Shown here piece by piece: positions 18,201-25,326 of a DNA stretch of 64,000 bases. Position 1 is the stretch's first letter. Each line of letters opens with the position of its first letter. The notes beneath the pieces were generated by a model. That model was given only the letters and a program-made list of their open reading frames with translations. It did no database searches and was not told the DNA's origin. The position numbers were made by a program, and so were the translations under genes. The stretch spans positions 124,001 to 188,000 of the forward strand of contig CALXHT010000042.1 of the NCBI GenBank assembly GCA_944388215.1, in the 5' to 3' direction. Origin of the DNA: an uncultured Gemmiger sp. GTDB taxonomy: Bacteria; Bacillota; Clostridia; Oscillospirales; Ruminococcaceae.

Positions 18201-18417
18201 CCAGCACCATTGCCACGCAGAGAAGCCCCAATCCCGCCAGCAGAACACTGGGAAGCAGGTTGGGTGTTTCGGCGCGGCGCTGTGCACGCCGGGATGGTGT
18301 TTTTTTACCGCGCGAGGCAGACGAGCGTGTGCCCGTGCTGCGGGAGCGGGAGGAAGAACTGCGGCCGGTCGAAGATTTTCGCCTGTTGCTGCTCTTTCCG
18401 GAACGAGATTGTGCCAT
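15274..18417 (-). CDS. ftsK: DNA translocase FtsK/SpoIIIE
   Basis: Septal DNA pump of 1047 residues that clears chromosome from the division or sporulation septum. Order: a basic Ser/Arg-rich tail (1-50), four to five membrane segments (about 52-230), a long Pro/Ala/Glu-rich linker (about 240-560), then the RecA-like motor. Walker A (GSTGSGKS) is near residue 710, with LILIDPKVVEL and IIIDELADLMM downstream and ATQRPSVDVITGLIKAN after them. A winged-helix gamma domain (residues 975-1040, with QRRCKLGYARAARIMDQME) reads KOPS/SRS sites. The linker is longer than in B. subtilis SpoIIIE (787 residues). It probably heads the ftsK-MBL-metF-act-metH run. Confidence 0.95.
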   Translation of the reverse strand: MAQSRSGKSSNRRKSSTGRSSSSRSRSTGTRSSASRGKKTPSRRAQRRAETPNLLPSVLLAGLGLLCVAMVLVPGQNFWKTMRGGLFGIFGIMTYLVGPFLLYLAYLLASGYRVALFAGKVVLMGILCASVPVVFSKVSVSEANVWEVIKMLFMRGQSGFWEGGVLGAPIGASLLALFGRPASNFVMLLVFALGLMVFFAITPVDVVDFLNGQYHKVQQVRAEREAAESAYDTQLFSGEPEEEPIENLTETLPDAPRRHHPAYDVIADTGRIPKPSAAPSAGNPAAAATLAGLSALGGNSRASFDVDLGPAPESQALKQAVEHDPLEPVNIGPGGTFGMDPLSHLSDSQRFHAPKVEPAPAPAAPQEDFELKLDAEPAPQPAGGDELDSLINRAVSGHAPYYGQQDYQPQEAEENFSVPLQPEPQAEGFDTPLVPVQPEPAARVPGDTMAFSPEDLQRTPARGIPTLNGSFDVGQAASTAWQSGRPLSELLDNQSAAKSQPTGTENSFIVPKGGEAAQLQVSTAVGNSASAPIHTPPSAAEADPDAMNLARAAKEPPKPYCYPSLNLFNATRPEDEAGAAREMKKNADTLVNTLESFGVKTKILDICRGPSVTRYELQPQAGIKVSRITSLADDIALNLATAGVRIEAPIPGKPAVGIEVPNKIRSTVNIRTVFESQNYINMRSPLTMALGKDIAGAAQVADLCKMPHLLIAGSTGSGKSVCVNSIIISFLFRSGPEDVKLILIDPKVVELAEYNGIPHLLMPVVTEPRKAAGALGASVAEMERRYKLFAENNVREIKAYNKLAAQTGLEHLPYIAIIIDELADLMMVAGKEVEDYICRIAQKARAAGIHLIVATQRPSVDVITGLIKANIPSRIAFAVSSQIDSRTILDSSGAEKLLGNGDMLFLPVGAAKPVRVQGTFVTDEEIGAVLSFIKSTSSSQYDEEMIAEMERRAVAEKGSKKGDDDADGGSLDPMFEQAVECVIDAGQASTSLLQRRCKLGYARAARIMDQMEQEKVIGSYEGAKPRAVLVTRAQWQERKLNGQYEET

Positions 18418-18445
18418 AGTGCGTAGTACCTTTCTGAATCGAAAC

Positions 18446-18474
18446 TCTATACATAAACGGGCTCATAAGCCCAA
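18446..18474 (-). promoter_or_regulatory. Candidate ftsK promoter
   Basis: Minus strand TTGGGC (18474-18469), 17 nt, then TATAGA (18451-18446), about 30 nt before the ftsK ATG. A GGGCTTATGAGCCC inverted repeat overlaps the -35 element and the spacer. Moderate consensus match. Confidence 0.5.
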
Positions 18475-18518
18475 CGGACATTCGCATTTTATTTTATCAC
18501 GAATGGCGGGGGTTGTAA

Positions 18519-18552
18519 ATGAAAAATGCGGAACTGGTGATCGTTCCGCATG
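18519..18552 (-). terminator. tepA terminator
   Basis: Minus strand ATGCGGAAC, an 8-nt loop, GTTCCGCAT, then TTTTCATTT, about 12 nt after the tepA stop. Confidence 0.8.
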
Positions 18553-18563
18553 AATCCCTTTGC

Positions 18564-19289
18564 TTATTTTTTTCGTTCGATTTCTCCGTACAGATAGCGC
18601 AATGCATCCGATAAGCCGCCCAGTTCATCGATCAGTCCCTCTTCCACGGCCTGATGTCCGTCCAGGACGGTGCCCATGTCCATGACCAGTTCCCCGGTGT
18701 TGTGCATCAGCGTGGTAAAGCGCCGCGCCGTGATTCCGGAATGCCCTGCCACAAATCCCACAATGCGTTCCTGCATCTGTTCGAAGTATCGCAGCGTCTG
18801 CGGGACGCCCAACACCATGCCGGAATGCCGTACCGGATGTACGGTCATGGTGGCTGTGGGCACAATGAAACTGCGGCGGGCCGATACCGCCAGCGGAATG
18901 CCGATGGAATGCCCTCCTCCCAGCACCAGGGTAGCACTGGGCTTGCTGACACCGGCAATCAGTTCGGCCAGCGCCAGCCCCGCTTCCACATCCCCGCCCA
19001 CTGTGTTGAGGATGACCAGCAGTCCTTCGATCTCCGGGTCCTCCTCAATATCCACAAGCTGGGGGATCACATGCTCGTATTTGGTTGTTTTCTGACTGTC
19101 CGGCGCCAGCGTATGCCCTTCGATGGTGCCGATGACCGTCAGGCAATGGATGGCATGCCGCCCTTTGGTCGCCGGCACAATGCCATCCTCGGTGATCAGA
19201 TCATGTTCCAGCCGTTTGAGCGCAGCGCTCTCCGTCGGATTAAACGCGGACTTTCCCTTTGTTTTCTTGGCAGTCGGTTCCAATTGCAA
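18564..19289 (-). CDS. tepA: ClpP-class serine protease, translocation-enhancing protein TepA-like
   Basis: Cytoplasmic ClpP-fold peptidase similar to B. subtilis TepA, which is linked to protein export and spore-stage proteolysis. Visible are [45 protein letters not shown] and the nucleophile segment [15 protein letters not shown], then [12 protein letters not shown], which supplies the catalytic His. I prefer the TTG at 19289, preceded by GAAAGGGG at ribosome-site distance, giving 241 residues. An in-frame ATG at 19352 adds 21 residues ([12 protein letters not shown]) with no clear ribosome site or family similarity. The gene stands alone, divergent from rex. Confidence 0.85.
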   Translation of the reverse strand: MQLEPTAKKTKGKSAFNPTESAALKRLEHDLITEDGIVPATKGRHAIHCLTVIGTIEGHTLAPDSQKTTKYEHVIPQLVDIEEDPEIEGLLVILNTVGGDVEAGLALAELIAGVSKPSATLVLGGGHSIGIPLAVSARRSFIVPTATMTVHPVRHSGMVLGVPQTLRYFEQMQERIVGFVAGHSGITARRFTTLMHNTGELVMDMGTVLDGHQAVEEGLIDELGGLSDALRYLYGEIERKK

Positions 19290-19460
19290 TACAGCCCCTT
19301 TCCCGTGACCATTTCTCCAGCAGTATGTCTCCGAATCAGCCTTCCTATGCACACCCGACGCATAGAAACTGCTGCTTCTCTCTCGTTTTTTCCGTCATAC
19401 CAAAAAGACCACGGCAATTCGTCATTGAAAACAAGGCTTGCAAAAAACTTAGATAAAAAA

Positions 19461-19489
19461 TTGACAATTTCGCGGATAGTATTTATAAT
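19461..19489 (+). promoter_or_regulatory. rex promoter (sigma-A consensus)
   Basis: Perfect TTGACA (19461-19466), 17-nt spacer and perfect TATAAT (19484-19489), about 75 nt upstream of the rex start. A single TTGTTAA half-site (19507-19513) lies just downstream, but no complete Rex operator dyad is visible. Confidence 0.88.
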
Positions 19490-19563
19490 AAATTATAAAA
19501 ATTCTATTGTTAAATTTGCCGTGCAGCAATCAGACTGCCGGCGTATTGTGAGGTATTTTCATC

Positions 19564-20202
19564 ATGGGGGTTCAAAACAAGGTTTCCCTGCCGGTCATCA
19601 AACGGTTGCCTAAATACTACCGCTATCTCACCAATCTGTCCGCCGACGGAAAGGAAAAAATCTCGTCCAGCGAACTGGCGCATATGATGGGCACAACCGC
19701 CAGCCAGGTCCGCCAGGACTTCAACTGTTTCGGCGGATTCGGCCAGCAGGGCATTGGCTACAAAGTGGACGTGCTGCGCGTCGAAATCGGCAAACTGCTT
19801 TTCGGTGACGGAGAGCGCCTGCCCACCATTCTGATCGGTGCCGGCCATCTGGGTTCTGCGGTGTCCAGTTTCATCAGCCGGGATACCAACGGATATCGCC
19901 TGATCGGGGTATTTGACATCAATCCGGATCTTTTCGGCAAAGAAATGTCCGGCGTTCCCATCCTGCCGCTGACTTCCCTGTCGGAATTCTGTGCGCAGCA
20001 CCACCCGGAGGTTGCCGTTCTGTGTGTGCCGCGGCAGAGCGCCATCGATCTGGCGGCGGATCTCGTTTCTTACGGCATTCAGGGTGTGTGGAATTTCAGT
20101 CATTATGACCTCTCGGTAGAATATCCCCAACTGACGGTGGAAAACGTACATCTTGGCGACAGTCTGATGAGCCTTGGCTACCGGCTGCGAAATAAAGAGT
20201 AA
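19564..20202 (+). CDS. rex: Redox-sensing transcriptional repressor Rex
   Basis: NADH/NAD+-responsive repressor of fermentation and respiration genes. The 212-residue protein has an N-terminal winged helix (LPVIKRLPKYYRYLTNL; ISSSELAHMMGTTASQVRQDFNCFGG) and a Rossmann domain (LIGAGHLGSAV near residue 96; VFDINPDLFGKEMSGVPI). It ends with the domain-swap helix region (NVHLGDSLMSLGYRL). Start at the ATG with GTGAGGT upstream. It is followed 18 nt later by tdk, likely cotranscribed. Full-length and canonical. Confidence 0.95.
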   Translation: MGVQNKVSLPVIKRLPKYYRYLTNLSADGKEKISSSELAHMMGTTASQVRQDFNCFGGFGQQGIGYKVDVLRVEIGKLLFGDGERLPTILIGAGHLGSAVSSFISRDTNGYRLIGVFDINPDLFGKEMSGVPILPLTSLSEFCAQHHPEVAVLCVPRQSAIDLAADLVSYGIQGVWNFSHYDLSVEYPQLTVENVHLGDSLMSLGYRLRNKE

Positions 20203-20220
20203 CGGAGGAGCTGTCCCCCT

Positions 20221-20835
20221 ATGGCAAAATTATACTTTCGCTATGGTGCGATGAACAGCGGCAAAACCACCGCTCTCATGCAGGTAGCCTACAATTATAA
20301 AGAGCGCGGCATGCGGGTTCTGATTCTCAAACCGGCTATCGATACCAAGGGGCAGGATTCCATCGTTTCCCGCCTCGGCATCAGCTGTAAAGTGGATAAG
20401 CTTGTCACTCCTGAGATGGATATTGTGGCGCTTGTCCGGGAGGATACCGCTGCCCACGGCGCCCCCGCCTGTGTGCTCTGTGACGAGAGCCAGTTCTTTA
20501 CGCCCGCCCAGGCGGAACAGCTCTTCCTGGTCACGGTGGATCTGGGCATACCGGTGATCTGCTACGGGCTGCGCGCCGATTTCATGATGCGGGGCTTCCC
20601 CGGGTCCACCCGTCTTCTGGAACTGGCCCACACCATTGAGGAACTCAAAACGATCTGCGCCTGCGGGCGGAAAGCCATCTGCAACGGGCGCAAAGTCAAC
20701 GGTGAATTTGTATTTGAAGGCGCACAAGTCGCCATTGATACCGTGGACAACGTGGAATATCAAAGCCTGTGTCCGCAATGCTGGTACCGCGAATACCGCG
20801 CTTTCCTGAAGCGCCACGGAAAACAGAAAATGTAA
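20221..20835 (+). CDS. tdk: Thymidine kinase (type II)
   Basis: Phosphorylates deoxythymidine for salvage. The 204-residue protein has the P-loop GAMNSGKTTALM near residue 9, the DESQFFTPAQ Walker-B-like segment near residue 90, the lasso GLRADFMMRGFPGS and the structural zinc cysteines CACGRKAICNGR and CPQCW. The ATG follows a GGAGGAG ribosome site. It complements the pyrimidine-nucleoside phosphorylase and cytidine deaminase found later in the window. Confidence 0.95.
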   Translation: MAKLYFRYGAMNSGKTTALMQVAYNYKERGMRVLILKPAIDTKGQDSIVSRLGISCKVDKLVTPEMDIVALVREDTAAHGAPACVLCDESQFFTPAQAEQLFLVTVDLGIPVICYGLRADFMMRGFPGSTRLLELAHTIEELKTICACGRKAICNGRKVNGEFVFEGAQVAIDTVDNVEYQSLCPQCWYREYRAFLKRHGKQKM

Positions 20836-20875
20836 ACGAACACCCCCGGATGGAAGACATCCGGGGGTGTTCGTT
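20836..20875. terminator. Bidirectional terminator between tdk and the AraC regulator
   Basis: CGAACACCCCCGGATG, a 5-nt loop and its near-perfect complement CATCCGGGGGTGTTCG, with TTATGGTT on the plus side. It lies between convergent stops, so it can serve both genes. Confidence 0.85.
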
Positions 20876-21737
20876 ATGGTTGAAGCCGTTTGTACTGCTG
20901 ACGGTACTGCTGCGGAGACAGTCCTGTGGCGTCCTTGAAAACGCGGCGGAAGTGTGCGGTCGTCATAAATCCGGTTTTCCCTGCCACCGAAGAAATGCTC
21001 TCGGCGGTTTGTTCAATCAGATGCTGCGCCGCTTTAATGCGCACGCCATTGATGTATTCAATCAGGCTCAGGTTTGTGGACTTTTTGAACAGACGGCTCA
21101 GGTAGTAAGGACTGATATAAAACTGGCTGGCGATGCCGGTCAGGGTCAGCTTTTCCGCGTAGTGCTGGGCAATATAGGCCTGAATCTGCTCCACAATGTG
21201 GTTGCTCACACGTTCTTTTTCTCCGCCTTGCTGTTGCTGCTGCAGGCACATTTTTTTCAGTTCCAGCAACAGGGTTGTCAGCAGCATGGCACGCAGCACC
21301 TGCCCTTCAGGAGAAGTCTCCCCTTCCAGGTCCAGCATCTGCTGCAGGATATTCTGAATGTGATTTTGCTGTTTGACCGTGATGGAGGACAGCAGATGAT
21401 TCTGCGGATCCGCCAGGAAAGAGAAAAAATCCACATCCGGGAACGCCGCAACCACTTTCTGCAGAAATTCCCGGCTGAAATTCAGCGCGATATGACTGGA
21501 GGGTGCCTCCCCCAGGGATGCCGTCTTGTGAATCTGGTTTTCGCCGATCAGCACCACACTGCCCGCATTGACGATATACGCTGCCCCTTCCACGAAATAG
21601 CGCCGGGTGCCGGCGATTTCGTAATATATTTCAAAATTGTGATGGATATGAAAGCTCGGCATATCAAGACCGGTATCCCGGTCCACCCGCTCAATATAAA
21701 AATCCATCTGGGGACAGTAGGTGTATTCCGAAATCAT
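20874..21737 (-). CDS. AraC-family transcriptional regulator with cupin-type sensor domain
   Basis: A 287-residue regulator. The N-terminal half is cupin-like (FHIHHNFEIYYEIAGTRRYFVEG, VNAGSVVLIGENQIHKT, residues 25-75). The C-terminal half (about 190-287) is the double helix-turn-helix AraC domain (KLTLTGIASQFYISPYYLSRLFKK; ISSVAGKTGFMTTAHFRRVFKD; TGLSPQQYRQQY). I start at the ATG at 21737, which has AAGAGGG upstream; an in-frame extension to 21905 overlaps its own promoter and the htpG terminator. Such proteins usually sense sugars, but no carbohydrate genes are adjacent, so the target is unknown. Confidence 0.88.
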   Translation of the reverse strand: MISEYTYCPQMDFYIERVDRDTGLDMPSFHIHHNFEIYYEIAGTRRYFVEGAAYIVNAGSVVLIGENQIHKTASLGEAPSSHIALNFSREFLQKVVAAFPDVDFFSFLADPQNHLLSSITVKQQNHIQNILQQMLDLEGETSPEGQVLRAMLLTTLLLELKKMCLQQQQQGGEKERVSNHIVEQIQAYIAQHYAEKLTLTGIASQFYISPYYLSRLFKKSTNLSLIEYINGVRIKAAQHLIEQTAESISSVAGKTGFMTTAHFRRVFKDATGLSPQQYRQQYKRLQP

Positions 21738-21798
21738 TGCAACCCTCTTTTGCCGGATGGTTTGCGCCATACAAGGCAACTTTTTTGCTATATTGTCT

Positions 21799-21827
21799 AG
21801 AATAGCACATTTTTTGTCTGCTTTCAA
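21799..21827 (-). promoter_or_regulatory. Promoter of the AraC regulator
   Basis: Minus strand TTGAAA (21827-21822), 17-nt spacer, TATTCT (21804-21799), about 60 nt before the chosen start. Supports starting the CDS at 21737, since the longer frame would begin upstream of this promoter. Confidence 0.75.
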
Positions 21828-21850
21828 ATCCTTTTTCTTGCTGTAAACAA

Positions 21851-21887
21851 AGAGAAGGAGCCGGGACAAACTCCCGGCTCCTTCTGC
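21851..21887 (-). terminator. htpG terminator
   Basis: Inverted repeat AGAAGGAGCCGGGA / TCCCGGCTCCTTCT with a 5-nt loop, 14 nt after the htpG stop, followed on the minus strand by TCTTTG. Confidence 0.82.
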
Positions 21888-21901
21888 AAAGAAAGAGAAA
21901 A

Positions 21902-23803
21902 TCACTTCATAAGGCCACAGACCAGCTGGGCATACGCCACAGGATCCTCAATGGGCAAACCGGCAATCAGCAGGGCCTGATCATAGAGCAGTTCGGCGTA
22001 CTTGCCGACCTTCTCGGTATCGCCGGCTTCATGGGCAGCCTTGAGGGCCGCAAATACGCTGTGCGTGGGATTGAGTTCCAGCACCTTCGTGCTCTCGACA
22101 CCTTCACTGTTGGGCATCTTGCGCAGCACCTTCTCCATCTCCATGGAAATGCCGCCCTCGCTGGACAGCGTCACAGGGTGCTCCTTCAAAGTCGGATTGA
22201 CCTTGACTTCCTTGACCTTGCCGTTCAGGGCCTTCTTGATTTCTTCAAACAGGTCCTTGTTCTCGTTGGCGGTCTCCTCGGCTTCCTTCTTTTCTTCCTC
22301 GGTCTCCAGCCCCAGGTCACCGGAATTGATGTTCTTGAATTCCTTTTCCTTGTAATCATGCATCATCTGCAGGCAGAACTCATCCACATCCTCGGTGCAG
22401 AGCAGCAGGTCGTAGCCCTTGCTCAGGACCAGCTGTGCATTGGGCAGCTTGCCCAGGCGGTCGGTATCGTCGCCGGCAGCATAGTAGATGCACTTCTGGC
22501 CTTCCGGCATCTTCTCGATGTACTCATCGAGGGTGACCAGTTTCTGCTCCTTGGCAGAGTAGAACAGCAGCAGGTCCGCCAGCAGATCCTTGTGCATGCC
22601 GTAATCGCCGTAGATGCCGAACTTAATCTGACGGCCAAAGGCTTTCCAGAACGTCTCGTACTTGTCACGGTCATTCACGAGCATAGCATGCAGCTCGTTC
22701 TTGATCTTCTTCTCCAGGCTGTTGCGCATCAGCTTGAGCTGGCTGTCCTTCTGCAGCGTCTCACGGCTGATATTCAGGCTCAGGTCTTCACTGTCCACCA
22801 CGCCTTTGACGAAGCTGAAGTAGTCCGGCAGAAGGTCGGCGCACTTTTCCATGATCATCACGCCGGATGCGTACAGGGCCAGGCCCTTTTCGTATTCCTT
22901 GGTGTAGTAGTCATAGGGCGTGCGGCCGGGAATGAACAGCAACGCCGTATAGGTCGCGGTACCTTCGGTACGGCTGGTGATGACCCGCAGAGGATCCGAG
23001 TAGTCCATGAACTTGCTCTTGTAGAACTCGTTATAGTCCTCATCCTTGACTTCACTCTTGGGACGTTTCCAGATGGGCACCATGCTGTTCAGCGTTTCCA
23101 GCTCGGTGTAGGTCTCGTATTCCGGCTTGTAGTCATCGCCGGCATCCTCCGGCTTGGGTTTCTGGCGGGATTTTTCACGATACATCGTGATGGGGAAATG
23201 GATGTAATCGCTGTACTTCTTGACAAGACCCGCCAGCGTATACTCGTCCAGATATTCGCTGTACTTTTCGTTGTCGGTGTCTTCCTTGAGCACCAGGATG
23301 ATGTCCGTGCCGACTTCATCCTTCTCGGCCTCGGTCAGCGTATAGCCTTCCACACCCTTGGACTCCCATTTCCAGGCAGTATCCTCACCCTGGGCACGGG
23401 AAATGACCGTCACCTTGCTGGCCACCATGAACGCAGAATAGAAGCCGACACCAAACTGACCGATGATGTCGATGTTGTCGCTCTGGTTCTCCGTCTTGAA
23501 GTCCAGCGAACCGGACTTGGCAATGGTGCCCAGGTTCTTTTCCAGTTCGTCCTTGGTCATGCCGATACCATTATCACTGATCGTGAGGGTGCGGCTGTCC
23601 TTGTCCGGCTGAATATGAATCTTCAGGTCATCCTTGGTAATTCCGATGGACGTGTCCGTCAGGCTCTTGAAATAACGTTTGTCGCAGGCATCCGACGCGT
23701 TGGAAATCAGTTCACGCAGGAAGATCTCACGGTTGGTATAGATAGAGTTGATCATCAGGTCGAGCAGCTTCTTGCTTTCGGCCTTAAACTGACGCATTGC
23801 CAT
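21902..23803 (-). CDS. htpG: Chaperone HtpG (Hsp90)
   Basis: ATP-dependent cytoplasmic chaperone of 633 residues, a full-length bacterial Hsp90. The N-terminal GHKL ATPase shows LRELISNASDACDK (conserved Glu and Asn), ISDNGIGMTKDEL and IGQFGVGFYSAFMVA. The middle domain has PGRTPYD and the catalytic-loop SEDLSLNISRETLQ, and the C-terminal dimerisation domain follows an acidic linker (LETEEEKKEAEET, about residue 500). The ATG follows GCGAGGT. Upstream lie two CIRCE-type operators overlapping a promoter, so heat-shock repression by HrcA is likely. HrcA itself is not in the window. Confidence 0.96.
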   Translation of the reverse strand: MAMRQFKAESKKLLDLMINSIYTNREIFLRELISNASDACDKRYFKSLTDTSIGITKDDLKIHIQPDKDSRTLTISDNGIGMTKDELEKNLGTIAKSGSLDFKTENQSDNIDIIGQFGVGFYSAFMVASKVTVISRAQGEDTAWKWESKGVEGYTLTEAEKDEVGTDIILVLKEDTDNEKYSEYLDEYTLAGLVKKYSDYIHFPITMYREKSRQKPKPEDAGDDYKPEYETYTELETLNSMVPIWKRPKSEVKDEDYNEFYKSKFMDYSDPLRVITSRTEGTATYTALLFIPGRTPYDYYTKEYEKGLALYASGVMIMEKCADLLPDYFSFVKGVVDSEDLSLNISRETLQKDSQLKLMRNSLEKKIKNELHAMLVNDRDKYETFWKAFGRQIKFGIYGDYGMHKDLLADLLLFYSAKEQKLVTLDEYIEKMPEGQKCIYYAAGDDTDRLGKLPNAQLVLSKGYDLLLCTEDVDEFCLQMMHDYKEKEFKNINSGDLGLETEEEKKEAEETANENKDLFEEIKKALNGKVKEVKVNPTLKEHPVTLSSEGGISMEMEKVLRKMPNSEGVESTKVLELNPTHSVFAALKAAHEAGDTEKVGKYAELLYDQALLIAGLPIEDPVAYAQLVCGLMK

Positions 23804-23828
23804 AAAATATGACCTCGCTTTGTATGAA

Positions 23829-23855
23829 TTAGCACTCTTTGTTTTTAACTGCTAA
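23829..23855. promoter_or_regulatory. CIRCE-type element 1 (HrcA operator) at htpG
   Basis: TTAGCACTC (perfect), exactly 9 nt, AACTGCTAA (7 of 9 to GAGTGCTAA). Located between the promoter and the htpG start. Confidence 0.82.
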
Positions 23856-23859
23856 CGGT

Positions 23860-23888
23860 AGTTTAGCACTCTTTTTTATAAAGTGCAA
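23860..23888 (-). promoter_or_regulatory. htpG promoter overlapping CIRCE element 2
   Basis: Minus strand TTGCAC (23888-23883), 17-nt spacer, TAAACT (23865-23860). Both hexamers lie on or beside the second CIRCE copy. Confidence 0.65.
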
Positions 23889-23889
23889 G
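23863..23889. promoter_or_regulatory. CIRCE-type element 2 (HrcA operator) at htpG
   Basis: A second perfect TTAGCACTC, exactly 9 nt, then AAGTGCAAG (6 of 9 to GAGTGCTAA). It starts 34 nt from the first copy and covers the promoter spacer. Confidence 0.7.
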
Positions 23890-24020
23890 TGTTTGGCCGT
23901 CATTTAACAAAAATTTTAAATTCCCTGACGGAAAAAATCCATTTTCCTCTTTTCAAATCGTACGAATCGGAGTATTCTGTACATAGATTTGCAATCAAAC
24001 AAAAAGGATGTGATACAGCC

Positions 24021-24485
24021 ATGTCGATCTACGGAGACAAGGCCTACGAAGCATTTTTCAAGGGGTATAACTGCAGTCAGTGCGTTGCACTGGCTTTCGC
24101 TTCCGAAATGGGGCTGACCGAAGAACAGGCGCTGAAGCTGGCCTCTGGCTTTGGCGGGGGTTTTGGCCGCATGCGGGAAGTGTGCGGCGCCTTTTCCGGC
24201 ATCACCATGGTATTGGGCGCCCTGTACGGCAATACCGATCCGGCCAAGAAGACCCAGACGTACACCGAAATCCAGGCACTGGCGGAACAATACCGGCAGC
24301 GCAATGGCGGCGGGAGCATCATCTGCCGGGAACTGCTGGGGTTGAAGCAGGCAGAGGGAACGCCCGTTGCCAGCGCCCGGACCCCGGAATACTACAAAAA
24401 GCGGCCCTGCCCCGAACTGGTGCGCCTGGCCGCCGATCTGATGGCCGAATATATCGAACAGCATCCTCTGGGAGCTCAGGAATAA
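24021..24485 (+). CDS. C_GCAxxG_C_C family redox-type protein
   Basis: A 154-residue soluble protein of the C_GCAxxG_C_C family, thought to be redox active or metal binding, with no established substrate. The family cysteines are visible in GYNCSQCVALAFASE near residue 15, GFGGGFGRMREVCGAFSG near residue 47, IICRELLG and the C-terminal RPCPELV. I chose the ATG at 24021 with AAAAAGGATG upstream; the longer in-frame reading from 23883 lies in the promoter region. It is followed 21 nt later by an esterase gene on the same strand. Confidence 0.85.
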   Translation: MSIYGDKAYEAFFKGYNCSQCVALAFASEMGLTEEQALKLASGFGGGFGRMREVCGAFSGITMVLGALYGNTDPAKKTQTYTEIQALAEQYRQRNGGGSIICRELLGLKQAEGTPVASARTPEYYKKRPCPELVRLAADLMAEYIEQHPLGAQE

Positions 24486-24506
24486 ACCAGGAAGGAAGGA
24501 TTCGGG

Positions 24507-25307
24507 ATGCAAATTTATCACGACACATTGCCCGGCGGTGCAAAACTGACGGGCTATCTTCGGGATGCAACAGAGTCCATTCCCGACTATCCTGTCCGCC
24601 CGGCGGTCCTGATTCTTCCGGGCGGCGGGTATGAAGAGTGCAGTCCGCGCGAAGCCGACCCTGTGGCCGTGCAGTTTTTGCAGGCAGGATATCAGGTTTT
24701 TATTCTGGATTACACCGTAGCACCTGCACCGCTGCGCTGGCAGCCGGCCATCGATGCCGCCGGAGCCATCCTGCATCTGCGGCGCAATGCCGAAACGCTG
24801 CGGGTGGACCCTGACCGGATCGCGGTCTGCGGCTTTTCGGCCGGCGGACATCTGGCCGGCACAACGGCCATTCTCTGGAATGCGCCCGCGGTGCAGCAGG
24901 CGCTTGGCATTACCGGGACAGAGGCTCGTCCCAATGCCGTGGTACTCGCCTATCCCGTTGTCACCGCCGGCGCCTTTGCCCACCAGGGCAGTTTTGATAA
25001 TCTGGCCGGCTCCGACCGCGAACTGCGGGCCATATTCAGCCTGGAGAATCACGTTCAGGAGGGGCTGCCTCCGTTTTTCCTGTGGCATACGGTGGACGAC
25101 ACCACCGTCCCCGTCCAGAATTCCCTGCTGCTTGCGCAGGCCCTGACCGAGCACCACGTACCCTATGAACTGCACCTCTTCGCCCATGGCAAGCACGGAT
25201 CCAGTACCTGCACAGCAGAGGTCAACGCTTCCAACCCGCACACCGCTTCCTGGGTCGCGCTTTGTACCGAGTGGCTGGCGGAAGTTTTTCATTATTCCTT
25301 GCAATAA
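24507..25307 (+). CDS. Alpha/beta-hydrolase, carbohydrate-esterase or lipase type
   Basis: A 266-residue cytoplasmic alpha/beta-hydrolase resembling BD-FAE/acetyl-xylan-esterase-like proteins. Oxyanion segment LPGGGY (residues 38-42), nucleophile S111 in GFSAGGH, the acid in HTVDDTTVP near residue 198 and the catalytic His in HGKHGSST near residue 232. No signal peptide is visible, so it would act on imported or internal esters. It sits in the four-gene plus-strand run 24021-27020, followed 19 nt later by a dehydrogenase. Class is firm; substrate is not known. Confidence 0.85.
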   Translation: MQIYHDTLPGGAKLTGYLRDATESIPDYPVRPAVLILPGGGYEECSPREADPVAVQFLQAGYQVFILDYTVAPAPLRWQPAIDAAGAILHLRRNAETLRVDPDRIAVCGFSAGGHLAGTTAILWNAPAVQQALGITGTEARPNAVVLAYPVVTAGAFAHQGSFDNLAGSDRELRAIFSLENHVQEGLPPFFLWHTVDDTTVPVQNSLLLAQALTEHHVPYELHLFAHGKHGSSTCTAEVNASNPHTASWVALCTEWLAEVFHYSLQ

Positions 25308-25326
25308 AATCAGGAGATGATTGTTT

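Noticed and set aside
19507-19513. TTGTTAA downstream of the rex promoter as a Rex operator
   Set aside because: Only a half-site; the inverted TTAACAA partner at the normal spacing is absent.
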